DNA of 64,000 bases from Flavihumibacter petaseus NBRC 106054 (GTDB lineage Bacteria > Bacteroidota > Bacteroidia > Chitinophagales > Chitinophagaceae). The translations under genes were made by a program, and so were the position numbers. The stretch lies in the NCBI RefSeq assembly GCF_000974785.1, contig NZ_BBWV01000001.1:434001-498000 (forward strand). The letters are read 5' to 3'. Shown piece after piece: positions 9,352 to 17,615 of this stretch; the stretch's first letter is position 1, and each line of letters starts with the position of its first letter. Under the pieces are notes generated by a model. That model searched no databases. It was not told where the DNA came from and saw nothing but the letters and a program-made list of their open reading frames with translations.

Positions 9352-12300
9352 ATGAAAATGAGTAAACTCATTTTGCACACCCGTGCGCGCCCTCATCTTT
9401 GCAGGATCCTGCTTTTCCTGCTCCTGCTGACCACGCTTACAGGCCGCGCCCAGACCAGCCCGGTCTACACTGTCGGCTTCGACCAGGCCCCGCTCCGCGA
9501 CGTCCTCTCCCGCGTTACCCAACTGAGTAAGATCGGTTTCTCTTACGATGAAGCAACCATCGACCTGAATCGCAGGATCAGTATACCCAACGGAAAATAT
9601 TCCCTGCGCGAACTTGTGGAGAAAGTCTGCAGCCAGGCCAACCTGGAATTCAAGGTAAATGAAAACAGTATCAGCCTGAAAAACCGTGGCGGTAAATCTT
9701 CTGTGATCACAGGAACTGTCAGGGATAATGGTGGTCACCCCATTCCCGATGTAACTGTCGAAAACCATCAGTCGCATCAGTCCACTTCGACAGACAGTAA
9801 AGGCAATTTCTCCATCGGCGCCAGCCCGCAGGACGAACTGGGTTTTTCCCATGTAAGCTTCGAAGAGAAAAGTTTCATCGTTCACAATATGAATCGCCCG
9901 ATGACGATCACGATGGGTTCAGGCACCCAGAACCTCAATGAAGTGGTCGTAACTTCTCTGGGCATCAAGCGCGAAAAGAAAGCATTGGGATATTCCGTCG
10001 GAGAAGTAAAAGGTTCGGAGATTGATAAAGCTAAAGAACTCAACGTCGTGAATTCACTGGCCGGCCGCGTCCCGGGTCTTATTGTGAACAATACTGCAGG
10101 CGGCCCCATGGGTTCTTCCAAAGTAGTGATTCGTGGCAGTACAGACATCACCGGTTCCAACCAGCCACTATATGTGGTCGATGGTGTGCCGATGGACAAT
10201 TCCAATTACGGCATGACAGGCAACGACAAATATGCAAGCGGCCAGGACCTGGGTGACGCGATCTCAGGCATCAATGCCGACGATATCGAAACGATCACTG
10301 TACTGAAAGGCCCTGCCGCTTCCGCCCTGTACGGTAGTCGCGCCGGCCATGGTGTGATCCTGATCACCACGAAAAAAGGCGTTAACAAAAAGGCACTCGG
10401 TGTTGAAGTGAATTCAACAGCAACTGCTGAAACACTCCTCACCCGTTTCGACGATTACCAGTATGAATATGGCCAGGGAACAGCAGGCACGATCCCCCGC
10501 GATGTCGCCATGTCGCGCAATACCCTGTTCAGCAATTTTGGCGCCCGCCTCGATCCCAACCTGCAGATCCCGGCATTTTACGGTGGAACATCTTCCTATG
10601 GACTGGTCCCCAACAATATTGAAAACTTCTTCCAAACCGGCTCTTCCTTCAATAACAACATAGCCGTGACTGGTGGTTCAGACAAAAGCAATTTCCGGTT
10701 CTCGTATAACAATCTCCGCTATAATGATGTCGTTCCGAATACCTACATGAACCGGCAGAATTTCATGTTGCAGGGATCGAGCGATATCACGCCACAGATC
10801 AACCTGAGCGTTCGTGCCAACTACATGAAGGAACATGTGAACAACCGGCCTGCCCTCGCTGATGACGCTGCCAACATCGGCTTCAACTTCGTGGGCCTGG
10901 GCAACAACATGGACCAGGAAACTTTCAAGTCCCACTACCAGGATGAATTCGGCAACTATATCGAATGGGGCGGCGGACAATACCGGCTGAATCCTTACTG
11001 GGTAATCAACCGGATGAAGAACACGACCGACAAAGACCGAATCATGGGCGCATTGCAGCTCACTTACAACCCGACCACCTGGTTGTCCGTGCTCGGCCGC
11101 GCCAATACTGACTTCACCTTTCTTGATTATGAAAAGTTCAGCCCGAGAACAACGCCCGGCGCAGAATCAGGTGTACTGGAAGGCAGAAAGTCAAAGTTCA
11201 GTACCACCACTGCCGACTTCCTCGTGACCGCCAAAAAACAACTCAACAACGCCTTCTACGCCAGTGCAAGTGTCGGCGGCAGCATCCTGTACATCAATAG
11301 CCCCAGTACCGCTTTCCGCGGTGAGGATATGAAACTCACAGACGCGATCTCCTTCAACAGTTTCAAAAAACAGACTGTTGTAGAAACGCCTTACGAAAAG
11401 CAGATCAATTCTTTTTATGGCATGATCAGCGCATCCTATAAAAACTACCTTTTCCTGGATGCGACCCTGCGCCGTGACGCCACATCCACCCTCCCTCCCG
11501 AATTCAATACTTACTGGTATCCATCAGTAGGCATGAGTTTCGTAATTACTGATGCCCTCCCGAATCTGAAAGGCAAAACCATCAGTCACGCCAAAGTGCG
11601 CGCATCTGCTGCCGAAGTGGGCAACGACACCGACCCCTACCAGCTGGGATTATTCTACGGGCTCGACCAGTTCCAGCCTGCTGATGTAACTGTAGGAGGC
11701 ATCATCAACCAGACCCTGCCCAACCGCCAGCTGAAACCCACCCGTACCCGCAGTTTTGAAGCAGGCCTCGATGTCGGCTTCTTCAACAACCGCATCGGCT
11801 TCGAATTCACCTATTATACGCAGGATTCCCGCGACCAGATCAACTTCTCCGATATCCCTACAACTTCAGGATACGGCAAGTATATCCTCAACGCCGGCAA
11901 CCTTACCAACCGCGGGGTTGAACTGCTGCTGAACACCAAACCTATCGTTGGCAAAGCTTTCAGCTGGGACCTGTCACTCAATGCTGCACACAACAAAAAC
12001 ATCGTGCAGAGCCTGGCTCCGGAAGTCACCTACCTGACCCTCTCCGAAGCCCGCTGGCTTGGCCTCTCCGTGATTGCCCAGCCCGGCATGCCCTTTGGCA
12101 GTATCATCGGTTACGACTACCAGCGTGCCCCGGACGGTCAGGTAATCCTTGATCCCATAAATCTCACTCCATTGTCTACCAGCGACCGTAAAGTGCTGGG
12201 TAAAGGCACCTGGGACTGGACCGGCGGTATGATCAACACCTTCAGGTACAAAAACCTTTCACTCACTGCAGTGATCGATGTGAAATATGGCGCTGATCTC

Positions 12301-12837
12301 TTCTCCATGACCAATCTTTTTGCCGTGATCCGCGGGCAGGAAAAATCCACCCTTGCCGGCCGTAAGGAATGGATCAGATCTGAAGAAGACCGCCAGGCCG
12401 CAAACATGACTCCAGCCGAGTGGCAGGCTTCCGGAAACATGCAGGGATACGTGCCACAGGGTGTTGTACAGACCGGTGTCGATGCAGACGGAAAACCGGT
12501 TTACGAGAAGAATACCAAACCGGTTGACCCTAACGTATTCTTCGCTTCGTTTTATGGTGATGACCGCGGCGTGGCCGTTCCCTTCATCTACGATGCGAGT
12601 TATGTGAAAATGCGTGAACTGACCCTCACCTATGCCCTCCCCACCAACATTTCCCGGAAGATCAGGGCACAGCTGATCAGCATCTCGTTCGTAGCTCGTA
12701 ACCCCTTCATCATTTATAAAAATGTACCCAATGTTGATCCCGACTCCAACTACAATAACGGTAACGGTCAGGGTTTCGAATATGGCTCACTGCCTGGCAG
12801 AAGAAGCTGGGGCGGCAACCTCAACATCAGGTTCTAA
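9352..12837 (+). CDS. SusC/RagA-type TonB-linked outer-membrane protein with STN domain
   Basis: The 1161-residue protein has a signal peptide (about 1-32), an STN domain (about 35-110), a carboxypeptidase-like regulatory domain (about 118-190), the SusC/RagA signature LNEVVVTSLGIKREKKALGY (about 195-216), a plug (about 215-340) and a 22-strand-type barrel ending in GNLNIRF. It is the transporter of the SusCD pair, importing oligosaccharides across the outer membrane with TonB energy. The STN domain places it in the signal-transducing class that works with the FecR/ECF pair upstream. The SusD gene follows after 9 bases. GC-rich synonymous codon choice gives long antisense frames across it, which are not genes. 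Family certain; substrate inferred from neighbours as GlcNAc-containing glycan. Confidence 0.96.
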   Translation: MKMSKLILHTRARPHLCRILLFLLLLTTLTGRAQTSPVYTVGFDQAPLRDVLSRVTQLSKIGFSYDEATIDLNRRISIPNGKYSLRELVEKVCSQANLEFKVNENSISLKNRGGKSSVITGTVRDNGGHPIPDVTVENHQSHQSTSTDSKGNFSIGASPQDELGFSHVSFEEKSFIVHNMNRPMTITMGSGTQNLNEVVVTSLGIKREKKALGYSVGEVKGSEIDKAKELNVVNSLAGRVPGLIVNNTAGGPMGSSKVVIRGSTDITGSNQPLYVVDGVPMDNSNYGMTGNDKYASGQDLGDAISGINADDIETITVLKGPAASALYGSRAGHGVILITTKKGVNKKALGVEVNSTATAETLLTRFDDYQYEYGQGTAGTIPRDVAMSRNTLFSNFGARLDPNLQIPAFYGGTSSYGLVPNNIENFFQTGSSFNNNIAVTGGSDKSNFRFSYNNLRYNDVVPNTYMNRQNFMLQGSSDITPQINLSVRANYMKEHVNNRPALADDAANIGFNFVGLGNNMDQETFKSHYQDEFGNYIEWGGGQYRLNPYWVINRMKNTTDKDRIMGALQLTYNPTTWLSVLGRANTDFTFLDYEKFSPRTTPGAESGVLEGRKSKFSTTTADFLVTAKKQLNNAFYASASVGGSILYINSPSTAFRGEDMKLTDAISFNSFKKQTVVETPYEKQINSFYGMISASYKNYLFLDATLRRDATSTLPPEFNTYWYPSVGMSFVITDALPNLKGKTISHAKVRASAAEVGNDTDPYQLGLFYGLDQFQPADVTVGGIINQTLPNRQLKPTRTRSFEAGLDVGFFNNRIGFEFTYYTQDSRDQINFSDIPTTSGYGKYILNAGNLTNRGVELLLNTKPIVGKAFSWDLSLNAAHNKNIVQSLAPEVTYLTLSEARWLGLSVIAQPGMPFGSIIGYDYQRAPDGQVILDPINLTPLSTSDRKVLGKGTWDWTGGMINTFRYKNLSLTAVIDVKYGADLFSMTNLFAVIRGQEKSTLAGRKEWIRSEEDRQAANMTPAEWQASGNMQGYVPQGVVQTGVDADGKPVYEKNTKPVDPNVFFASFYGDDRGVAVPFIYDASYVKMRELTLTYALPTNISRKIRAQLISISFVARNPFIIYKNVPNVDPDSNYNNGNGQGFEYGSLPGRRSWGGNLNIRF

Positions 12838-12846
12838 CGGAAAAAT

Positions 12847-14448
12847 ATGAACATGAAAAAGATTTTATCCCTCCTGCTGTTCGCACTCGCTCTACAGAGC
12901 TGCAACAAGTTCGGAGACATGAATACAGATCCTACAAAATCTGCCGATATGGATCCGGCAATTGAACTCGCCTTTGTGCAGCAAAGATTCTCCGGCGACA
13001 TGAGTACGCAGGAAGTGACCGGACTCATTCTTTGCATGCCGCTCGCCCAGCATTTCGGAGGCGGATGGGCCAACCAGTACGGCCAGTTCTACCAACGGCA
13101 ACAGGCTTATATGGCCAACCTCTGGCAGGGCAATTACGGCGCTGACGTAAAAAACATCACAGATGCTGTGTACCGCAGCCGCACCGGCAGCGGACAAAAC
13201 ATCAATGCCATGGCCCGCGTCGTACGCGTATATCTTTTCGCACGCCTGACCGACCTGTACGGTGACATCCCGTACTCCCAGGCCGCAACCGCCTTCACCA
13301 ATGGTGTGCTCACCCCGGTATACGACACGCAGGAAGACATCTACCACGATTTCTTCGCCCAACTCGATACCGCCATGAACCAGTTCGCCACCGGCCAGGA
13401 CCGTGTCACCAACGACGTCTTCTATAAAGGCGATATCGCCAAATGGAAAAAATTCACGTCATCGCTCCGCCTGCGTCTCGCCCTTCGTGTTGCCAGACAG
13501 GATCCCGAATTTGCAAAAGCGCAGGTAATGAAAGCCTACAACGATGGCCTCATGACTTCCAATGCCGACATCTGTGTAACCCGCCACGACAATAACTTCA
13601 ACACCTATGCGAATTATACCGGCAACGGCTTGTCCTCCGCCATCCGTCAGACCGGATCCCCCGTTAATAATGGCTACCGCCTGCACAGCTCGCTGATCAA
13701 CCAGCTCAAAAATACCAATGATCCCCGCCTCGACATTTTTGCCAAAAACTACTGGGACAATATGCCGGGTGCCACTTTTGAGAACCGCCTGGATATCACC
13801 GAACAGGTACGCGCACAAATCGGAAGTGTTGGTGTAGGTCCGAAAGCTTTCATCTGGGAAGACTGGATGAATACCATCACTATTAACCACCCTGCCGCCG
13901 GAATGATCCAGGTGGGCAACAACGAACAGAAACTGCAGCTCGCCGCCTACATGATGGAAAACGATGCACCCTTCCTCCACATAACTTATGCAGAAACAGA
14001 ATTATTGCTCGCAGATGCCACCATCCGCCTCAGCCTGTCATTGGGTGCTACAGCAGAAGAACATTACGTGAACGGCATACGCGCCGCCTGCCAGCAACTC
14101 GTGCTGTACAAAAATGCACCGGTGATTTCTCCCGCTGCCATCGACCAGTTCATTGCAGACAATTCCCTGCAGCCCGGTAAAGAACTGCAACTGATCGGCA
14201 CACAACTCTGGATCAACTATTTCCTCAACGGGCCCGAAGCCTTTGCAAGCGTTCGCCGTACCGGCTTCCCGGTACTGCCTTCCGGTTACCGCACAGACGG
14301 CTATTCAGATTCACCTGAAATGCCCCGTCGCCTCGAATACCCGCTGACGGAAAAAACACTGAATGCCGCTAACGTGGAAGCCGCCATCGGCAGACTACCC
14401 GGCGGCGTGGACGACTGGGAAGTGCGCATGTGGTGGGACAAAGAATAA
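12847..14448 (+). CDS. SusD/RagB-family nutrient-binding outer-membrane lipoprotein
   Basis: The 533-residue lipoprotein has a signal ending LALQSC (Cys19) and then NKFGDMNTDPTKS, the N-terminus of the SusD-like 2 subfamily. Helical TPR-like regions carry the usual motifs, such as RVVRVYLFARLTDLYGDIPY near residues 120-140, where the partner SusC lid is contacted. It should be the surface lid that captures glycan for the SusC encoded 9 bases upstream. The GH18-like lipoprotein follows after 24 bases, so all three are one transcript. The C-terminal part (GYSDSPEMPRRLEYPLTEKT) is the conserved end of this subfamily. Nothing appears truncated. Confidence 0.95.
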   Translation: MNMKKILSLLLFALALQSCNKFGDMNTDPTKSADMDPAIELAFVQQRFSGDMSTQEVTGLILCMPLAQHFGGGWANQYGQFYQRQQAYMANLWQGNYGADVKNITDAVYRSRTGSGQNINAMARVVRVYLFARLTDLYGDIPYSQAATAFTNGVLTPVYDTQEDIYHDFFAQLDTAMNQFATGQDRVTNDVFYKGDIAKWKKFTSSLRLRLALRVARQDPEFAKAQVMKAYNDGLMTSNADICVTRHDNNFNTYANYTGNGLSSAIRQTGSPVNNGYRLHSSLINQLKNTNDPRLDIFAKNYWDNMPGATFENRLDITEQVRAQIGSVGVGPKAFIWEDWMNTITINHPAAGMIQVGNNEQKLQLAAYMMENDAPFLHITYAETELLLADATIRLSLSLGATAEEHYVNGIRAACQQLVLYKNAPVISPAAIDQFIADNSLQPGKELQLIGTQLWINYFLNGPEAFASVRRTGFPVLPSGYRTDGYSDSPEMPRRLEYPLTEKTLNAANVEAAIGRLPGGVDDWEVRMWWDKE

Positions 14449-14472
14449 CACTAACCAAAACACAACTGACTT

Positions 14473-15825
14473 ATGATGTTTCAAAAGCATCCGCTCCTGC
14501 ACACCCTGGCAACATTGATCTGTTGCTGCTGCCTCCTGCAGGCCTGCAAAAAAGACCTTGCCGAAAATCCCACCTGGGAGGATGGCGACTATCCCCGCAT
14601 CTTTTATATGGGCGACCAGTTTCCCACTTCCGTCGTGATTGATGAAGGCGATACAGCAGTTTACAATAACCTGAAATATTCTCCCGCCGGCCAGGTCAAC
14701 ATTACCTGGTTCGTGAACGAAGAAGTCATGTCACATGACACGCTCTTCAACTTCGTTCCCACCACCGGCGGAGTGTTCAACGTATTGCTGGAAGCAGAAC
14801 TCAACGGGCTCCGTTCCGTACGTCGTTCACAGGTGATCGTCAAGCCTTCTTCATACACACCAAAAACATACGACAAAGTTATTTTGGGCTATCTCAGCGA
14901 GAACGGAACCGTAGCGAGTGTACAATGGAACCATATCTCCCATCTCGCCGTGCAATTCGGGCAGGTAAAATCCGATGGATCGCTCGATATTACCCGCGGC
15001 AATATCAACCAGAAAGCCGATGAACTGGTGGCCCGTGGCCATACTGCCGGCGTTCCCGTATTGCTCAATCTCTTTGGCAGGTTAACTCCTGTTGATGGCT
15101 GGGCCCTTTATGAAAGCGATGATATGGGTGCCGCTATCCGCGATGCCGGCAAAAGAGCAGGGCTCGTTACACAGATTGCGAGCTACATCACCGCTACAAG
15201 AATGGATGGCGTCGACATCATGATGACAGACTTCAACGGATCACCTTACTATAGCGCCAATCTCGCCGCCATAGCGCCCTTTATCTCCGAACTGAAAGCC
15301 GCCATGCCCGAAGGTTCAATTGTTACGGTAACGGCTACCCCAGGCTGGCAACACTGGGAATACCCCAACCTTTCTGCTGCTGACTGGGTGAACGTCCGCG
15401 CCTATGAGGATGGGCTGCATGTTGGACCTGGTGCCCCGACCGGCCAGCCTTCTTCCCTGGAATACATGAAGGCAGCCGCCGATATCTGGAAGAATTTTCA
15501 CCTGGCACCGGAGAAACTTGTAATTGGTTTCCCCGTATTCGGCCTGCGCTACAATGAACTGGACGCCAGCGGCAACAACGCCTCCTGGGGTTCCTATGAT
15601 TACACGCCGTTCAGTTACATACTGGGCCTGGATCCTTCCGCAGCGGAGAAAGAATACATCAACTCGTCAAAGGGAATTTATTATAACGGATTGCCATTGA
15701 TCGAACAGAAAGCTGACTACATCAAAGGCAGCGCATTCAAAGGCATGTATGGCTGGTACATCGACGCAGATGCTGCCGACTCCACGAAGTCATTATTCAA
15801 AAAAGCGTGGGATCAGCTGAATTAA
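14473..15825 (+). CDS. GH18-fold surface lipoprotein with degenerate catalytic motif (probable glycan-binding protein)
   Basis: The 450-residue lipoprotein (lipobox LLQAC, Cys25) has an N-terminal Ig-like segment (about 40-125) and a GH18 TIM-barrel-like region (about 133-450, VILGYLSENGTVASVQWNHI). Active GH18 enzymes carry DGxDxDxE; here residues 245-253 read DGVDIMMTD, so the positions of the last Asp and of the catalytic Glu are Met250 and Thr252. Catalysis by the normal mechanism is therefore unlikely, and the protein is more plausibly a surface glycan-binding protein using the chitinase fold, like other inactive GH18 homologues. It is the third gene after SusC and SusD, the usual place of a surface glycan-binding lipoprotein. 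Asp253 could in principle serve instead; only an assay would tell. A clear intrinsic terminator follows. Confidence 0.85.
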   Translation: MMFQKHPLLHTLATLICCCCLLQACKKDLAENPTWEDGDYPRIFYMGDQFPTSVVIDEGDTAVYNNLKYSPAGQVNITWFVNEEVMSHDTLFNFVPTTGGVFNVLLEAELNGLRSVRRSQVIVKPSSYTPKTYDKVILGYLSENGTVASVQWNHISHLAVQFGQVKSDGSLDITRGNINQKADELVARGHTAGVPVLLNLFGRLTPVDGWALYESDDMGAAIRDAGKRAGLVTQIASYITATRMDGVDIMMTDFNGSPYYSANLAAIAPFISELKAAMPEGSIVTVTATPGWQHWEYPNLSAADWVNVRAYEDGLHVGPGAPTGQPSSLEYMKAAADIWKNFHLAPEKLVIGFPVFGLRYNELDASGNNASWGSYDYTPFSYILGLDPSAAEKEYINSSKGIYYNGLPLIEQKADYIKGSAFKGMYGWYIDADAADSTKSLFKKAWDQLN

Positions 15826-15852
15826 ATCTTTACTGGCATAAGCCGGTAGTTT

Positions 15853-17037
15853 TCAGAGGTAAGATAACCACCAGTAACCCTGGTGGTTTCTTTTATATTC
15901 CCCAAACCAGCGGCAGGGATAATACAATGACAATACGATGAACATCCATACCAGGTACACTACCGGCAAAGAAAATCCATATTGGATCGGCCGGAAAAGA
16001 AACGGTGAATTCGGATCCGCAATCTGGCTGGCATCATGTCCCGTAGCGAAAAAGCAGATGACGGTAATAACATGAATAAGATAAAAATGAATCACATAGT
16101 AGAAGAATGGCACTTTGCCATACACTTCCCCAAACCGCGTAAACGCATTCTGGTGTTGCTCAAAGAAAGCTAATAATACCAGCCCCGGTCCGATTGTCAT
16201 ACAGTGGTACAACAGGCTGGGCGGATACTTGGTAGTGTTGAGAAAGGACAGGAATGACTGGTAGGCATGCGGAAAAGATTGCCAGCGGGATGGATCACCG
16301 TACACATTGATGCCCCGTATTATTACAAAAGCTGCAATTACGATCGCCCCCGCACGGTATAGCCAGCGGCGGCGTTTTGCAGGATCATAATCTGGTGAAT
16401 ACAGTCCTGCGAGGCAATAACCCAGCAACATGATGCCCGTCCACGGTAAAATGGCATAGAACACGCCGATAAAATGCGTCTGGTTCAAAGGCAGCACCGT
16501 GCCCGAAGCTGTCAGCAATATGCGCATCAGTACTGAAACGGACCCTTCTGAAGGAAGGGTGACAAAGTCCAGGATATTATGGCCCAGGAACAACAGCAGG
16601 CCAACCGGAAGGATCAGTTTCGGCGCAAAACGCACCAGCAATCCCAGGATGATCATGCTCCAGCCTATCGCCCAGATCACTTGCAGGATTACAAAATTGT
16701 AGAAGGGATTAAACGTAATGCCGAGTGTAATGATCACCAGTTCCACCAGCACCAGCCAGAAACCCCTTTTCAGCAGGAAGGCACCAGCTTCTGCAGGTGT
16801 TCGTTTGCGGGAAGCGATCGCTGCCGAGAGTCCGGACAGGAACACAAAAATAGGTGCACAGAAATGCGTGATCCACCGTGTAAAATAAAGCGGCACCGTA
16901 GTGGTTGCCGGATCAAGCGGATCGGCGGTAAGTGCTGTCACATGAAAAAAATCACGGGTATGGTCAAGCGCCATGATGATCATGACGAGCCCGCGGAGAA
17001 TATCTATGGCATGGTAGCGTTGGCTGGAGGGGGTCAT
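15853..17037 (-). CDS. DUF1624 family multi-pass membrane protein (HGSNAT-like acyltransferase fold)
   Basis: The 394-residue polytopic protein has about ten hydrophobic helices and starts with RYHAIDILRGLVMIIMALDH, the signature of DUF1624 and of the heparan-alpha-glucosaminide N-acetyltransferase family. In that family a loop histidine passes an acetyl group across the membrane to a sugar; here a DHTRDFFH segment at about residues 25-32 keeps candidate histidines. Function in bacteria is mostly uncharacterised, so acetyl transfer to a glucosamine or other acceptor is inference. It faces the PUL convergently; its last eleven codons overlap the PUL terminator hairpin. A DUF2141 gene lies upstream on the same strand, 25 bases away, so the two may be cotranscribed. 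Confidence 0.8.
   Translation of the reverse strand: MTPSSQRYHAIDILRGLVMIIMALDHTRDFFHVTALTADPLDPATTTVPLYFTRWITHFCAPIFVFLSGLSAAIASRKRTPAEAGAFLLKRGFWLVLVELVIITLGITFNPFYNFVILQVIWAIGWSMIILGLLVRFAPKLILPVGLLLFLGHNILDFVTLPSEGSVSVLMRILLTASGTVLPLNQTHFIGVFYAILPWTGIMLLGYCLAGLYSPDYDPAKRRRWLYRAGAIVIAAFVIIRGINVYGDPSRWQSFPHAYQSFLSFLNTTKYPPSLLYHCMTIGPGLVLLAFFEQHQNAFTRFGEVYGKVPFFYYVIHFYLIHVITVICFFATGHDASQIADPNSPFLFRPIQYGFSLPVVYLVWMFIVLSLYYPCRWFGEYKRNHQGYWWLSYL
15866..15895 (+). terminator. Intrinsic terminator of the SusCD locus
   Basis: A perfect 9-bp stem (AACCACCAG at 15866-15874, CTGGTGGTT at 15880-15888) with a 5-base loop is followed by TCTTTTAT on the plus strand only. It ends the plus-strand transcript and lies inside the last codons of the convergent DUF1624 gene. 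Confidence 0.75.
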
Positions 17038-17062
17038 GGTTACAAAATAACCATTTTTCCTT

Positions 17063-17524
17063 TCATTTCAACCGTATCGAACGGCTGCCGTCCTTCCCCT
17101 TTACATCAAATTTCGACTCCTCGAAAGTGGCCGCCCTGGTCATAGGCAATACGTTGTTGGAGAACCCGTAATCCTCCTTCGGGATTCCAAGGCCGTTGGT
17201 ATCCAGCTTGCCATTATCGTTCTGGTCGAGAAAAATACTCACTGCATAGGTACCGTCCTTTACCCCGTCAAAAGTTACCGTGATACTGTCCTGCTTATCA
17301 ACCGGCACAATTTTGTGCAGTACCGCCTTCTCCCTTGTAAGAAAGCCATCCTGCGAAATATACCAGGCAATGTAGACCTTTCCTTTTTTCTTATCCAGGT
17401 TGGAAATTTGCAGGGTCTGCGTGGTACCGGCAGCCGCAGGTGTCTGCGCAACCGCACGGGTGCCGGAGATCAGGATTCCGATCAGGATAACATAACGTAA
17501 TTGCATAGGCGGTTTTTTTGTCAT
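17063..17524 (-). CDS. DUF2141 domain-containing secreted protein
   Basis: The 153-residue protein has a signal peptide (about 1-27 from the first ATG; a second ATG at residue 7 would also give a good signal) and a single beta-sandwich DUF2141 domain. The family features are visible: FDGVKDGTYAVSIFLDQNDN followed by GKLDTNGLGIPKEDYGFSNN. Such proteins are exported and of unknown function; the DxNxxGKLD stretch looks like a calcium-binding loop. It lies upstream of the DUF1624 gene on the same strand and diverges from the phospholipase C gene. Confidence 0.85.
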   Translation of the reverse strand: MTKKPPMQLRYVILIGILISGTRAVAQTPAAAGTTQTLQISNLDKKKGKVYIAWYISQDGFLTREKAVLHKIVPVDKQDSITVTFDGVKDGTYAVSIFLDQNDNGKLDTNGLGIPKEDYGFSNNVLPMTRAATFEESKFDVKGKDGSRSIRLK

Positions 17525-17615
17525 ACAACAGAACTTTTCGAAGGTTCTGTATTACCATCCTTTTAATTTAATAAAAAAGCATGGAGCAAGTACCACATGC
17601 CCCTAAATTTACCCC

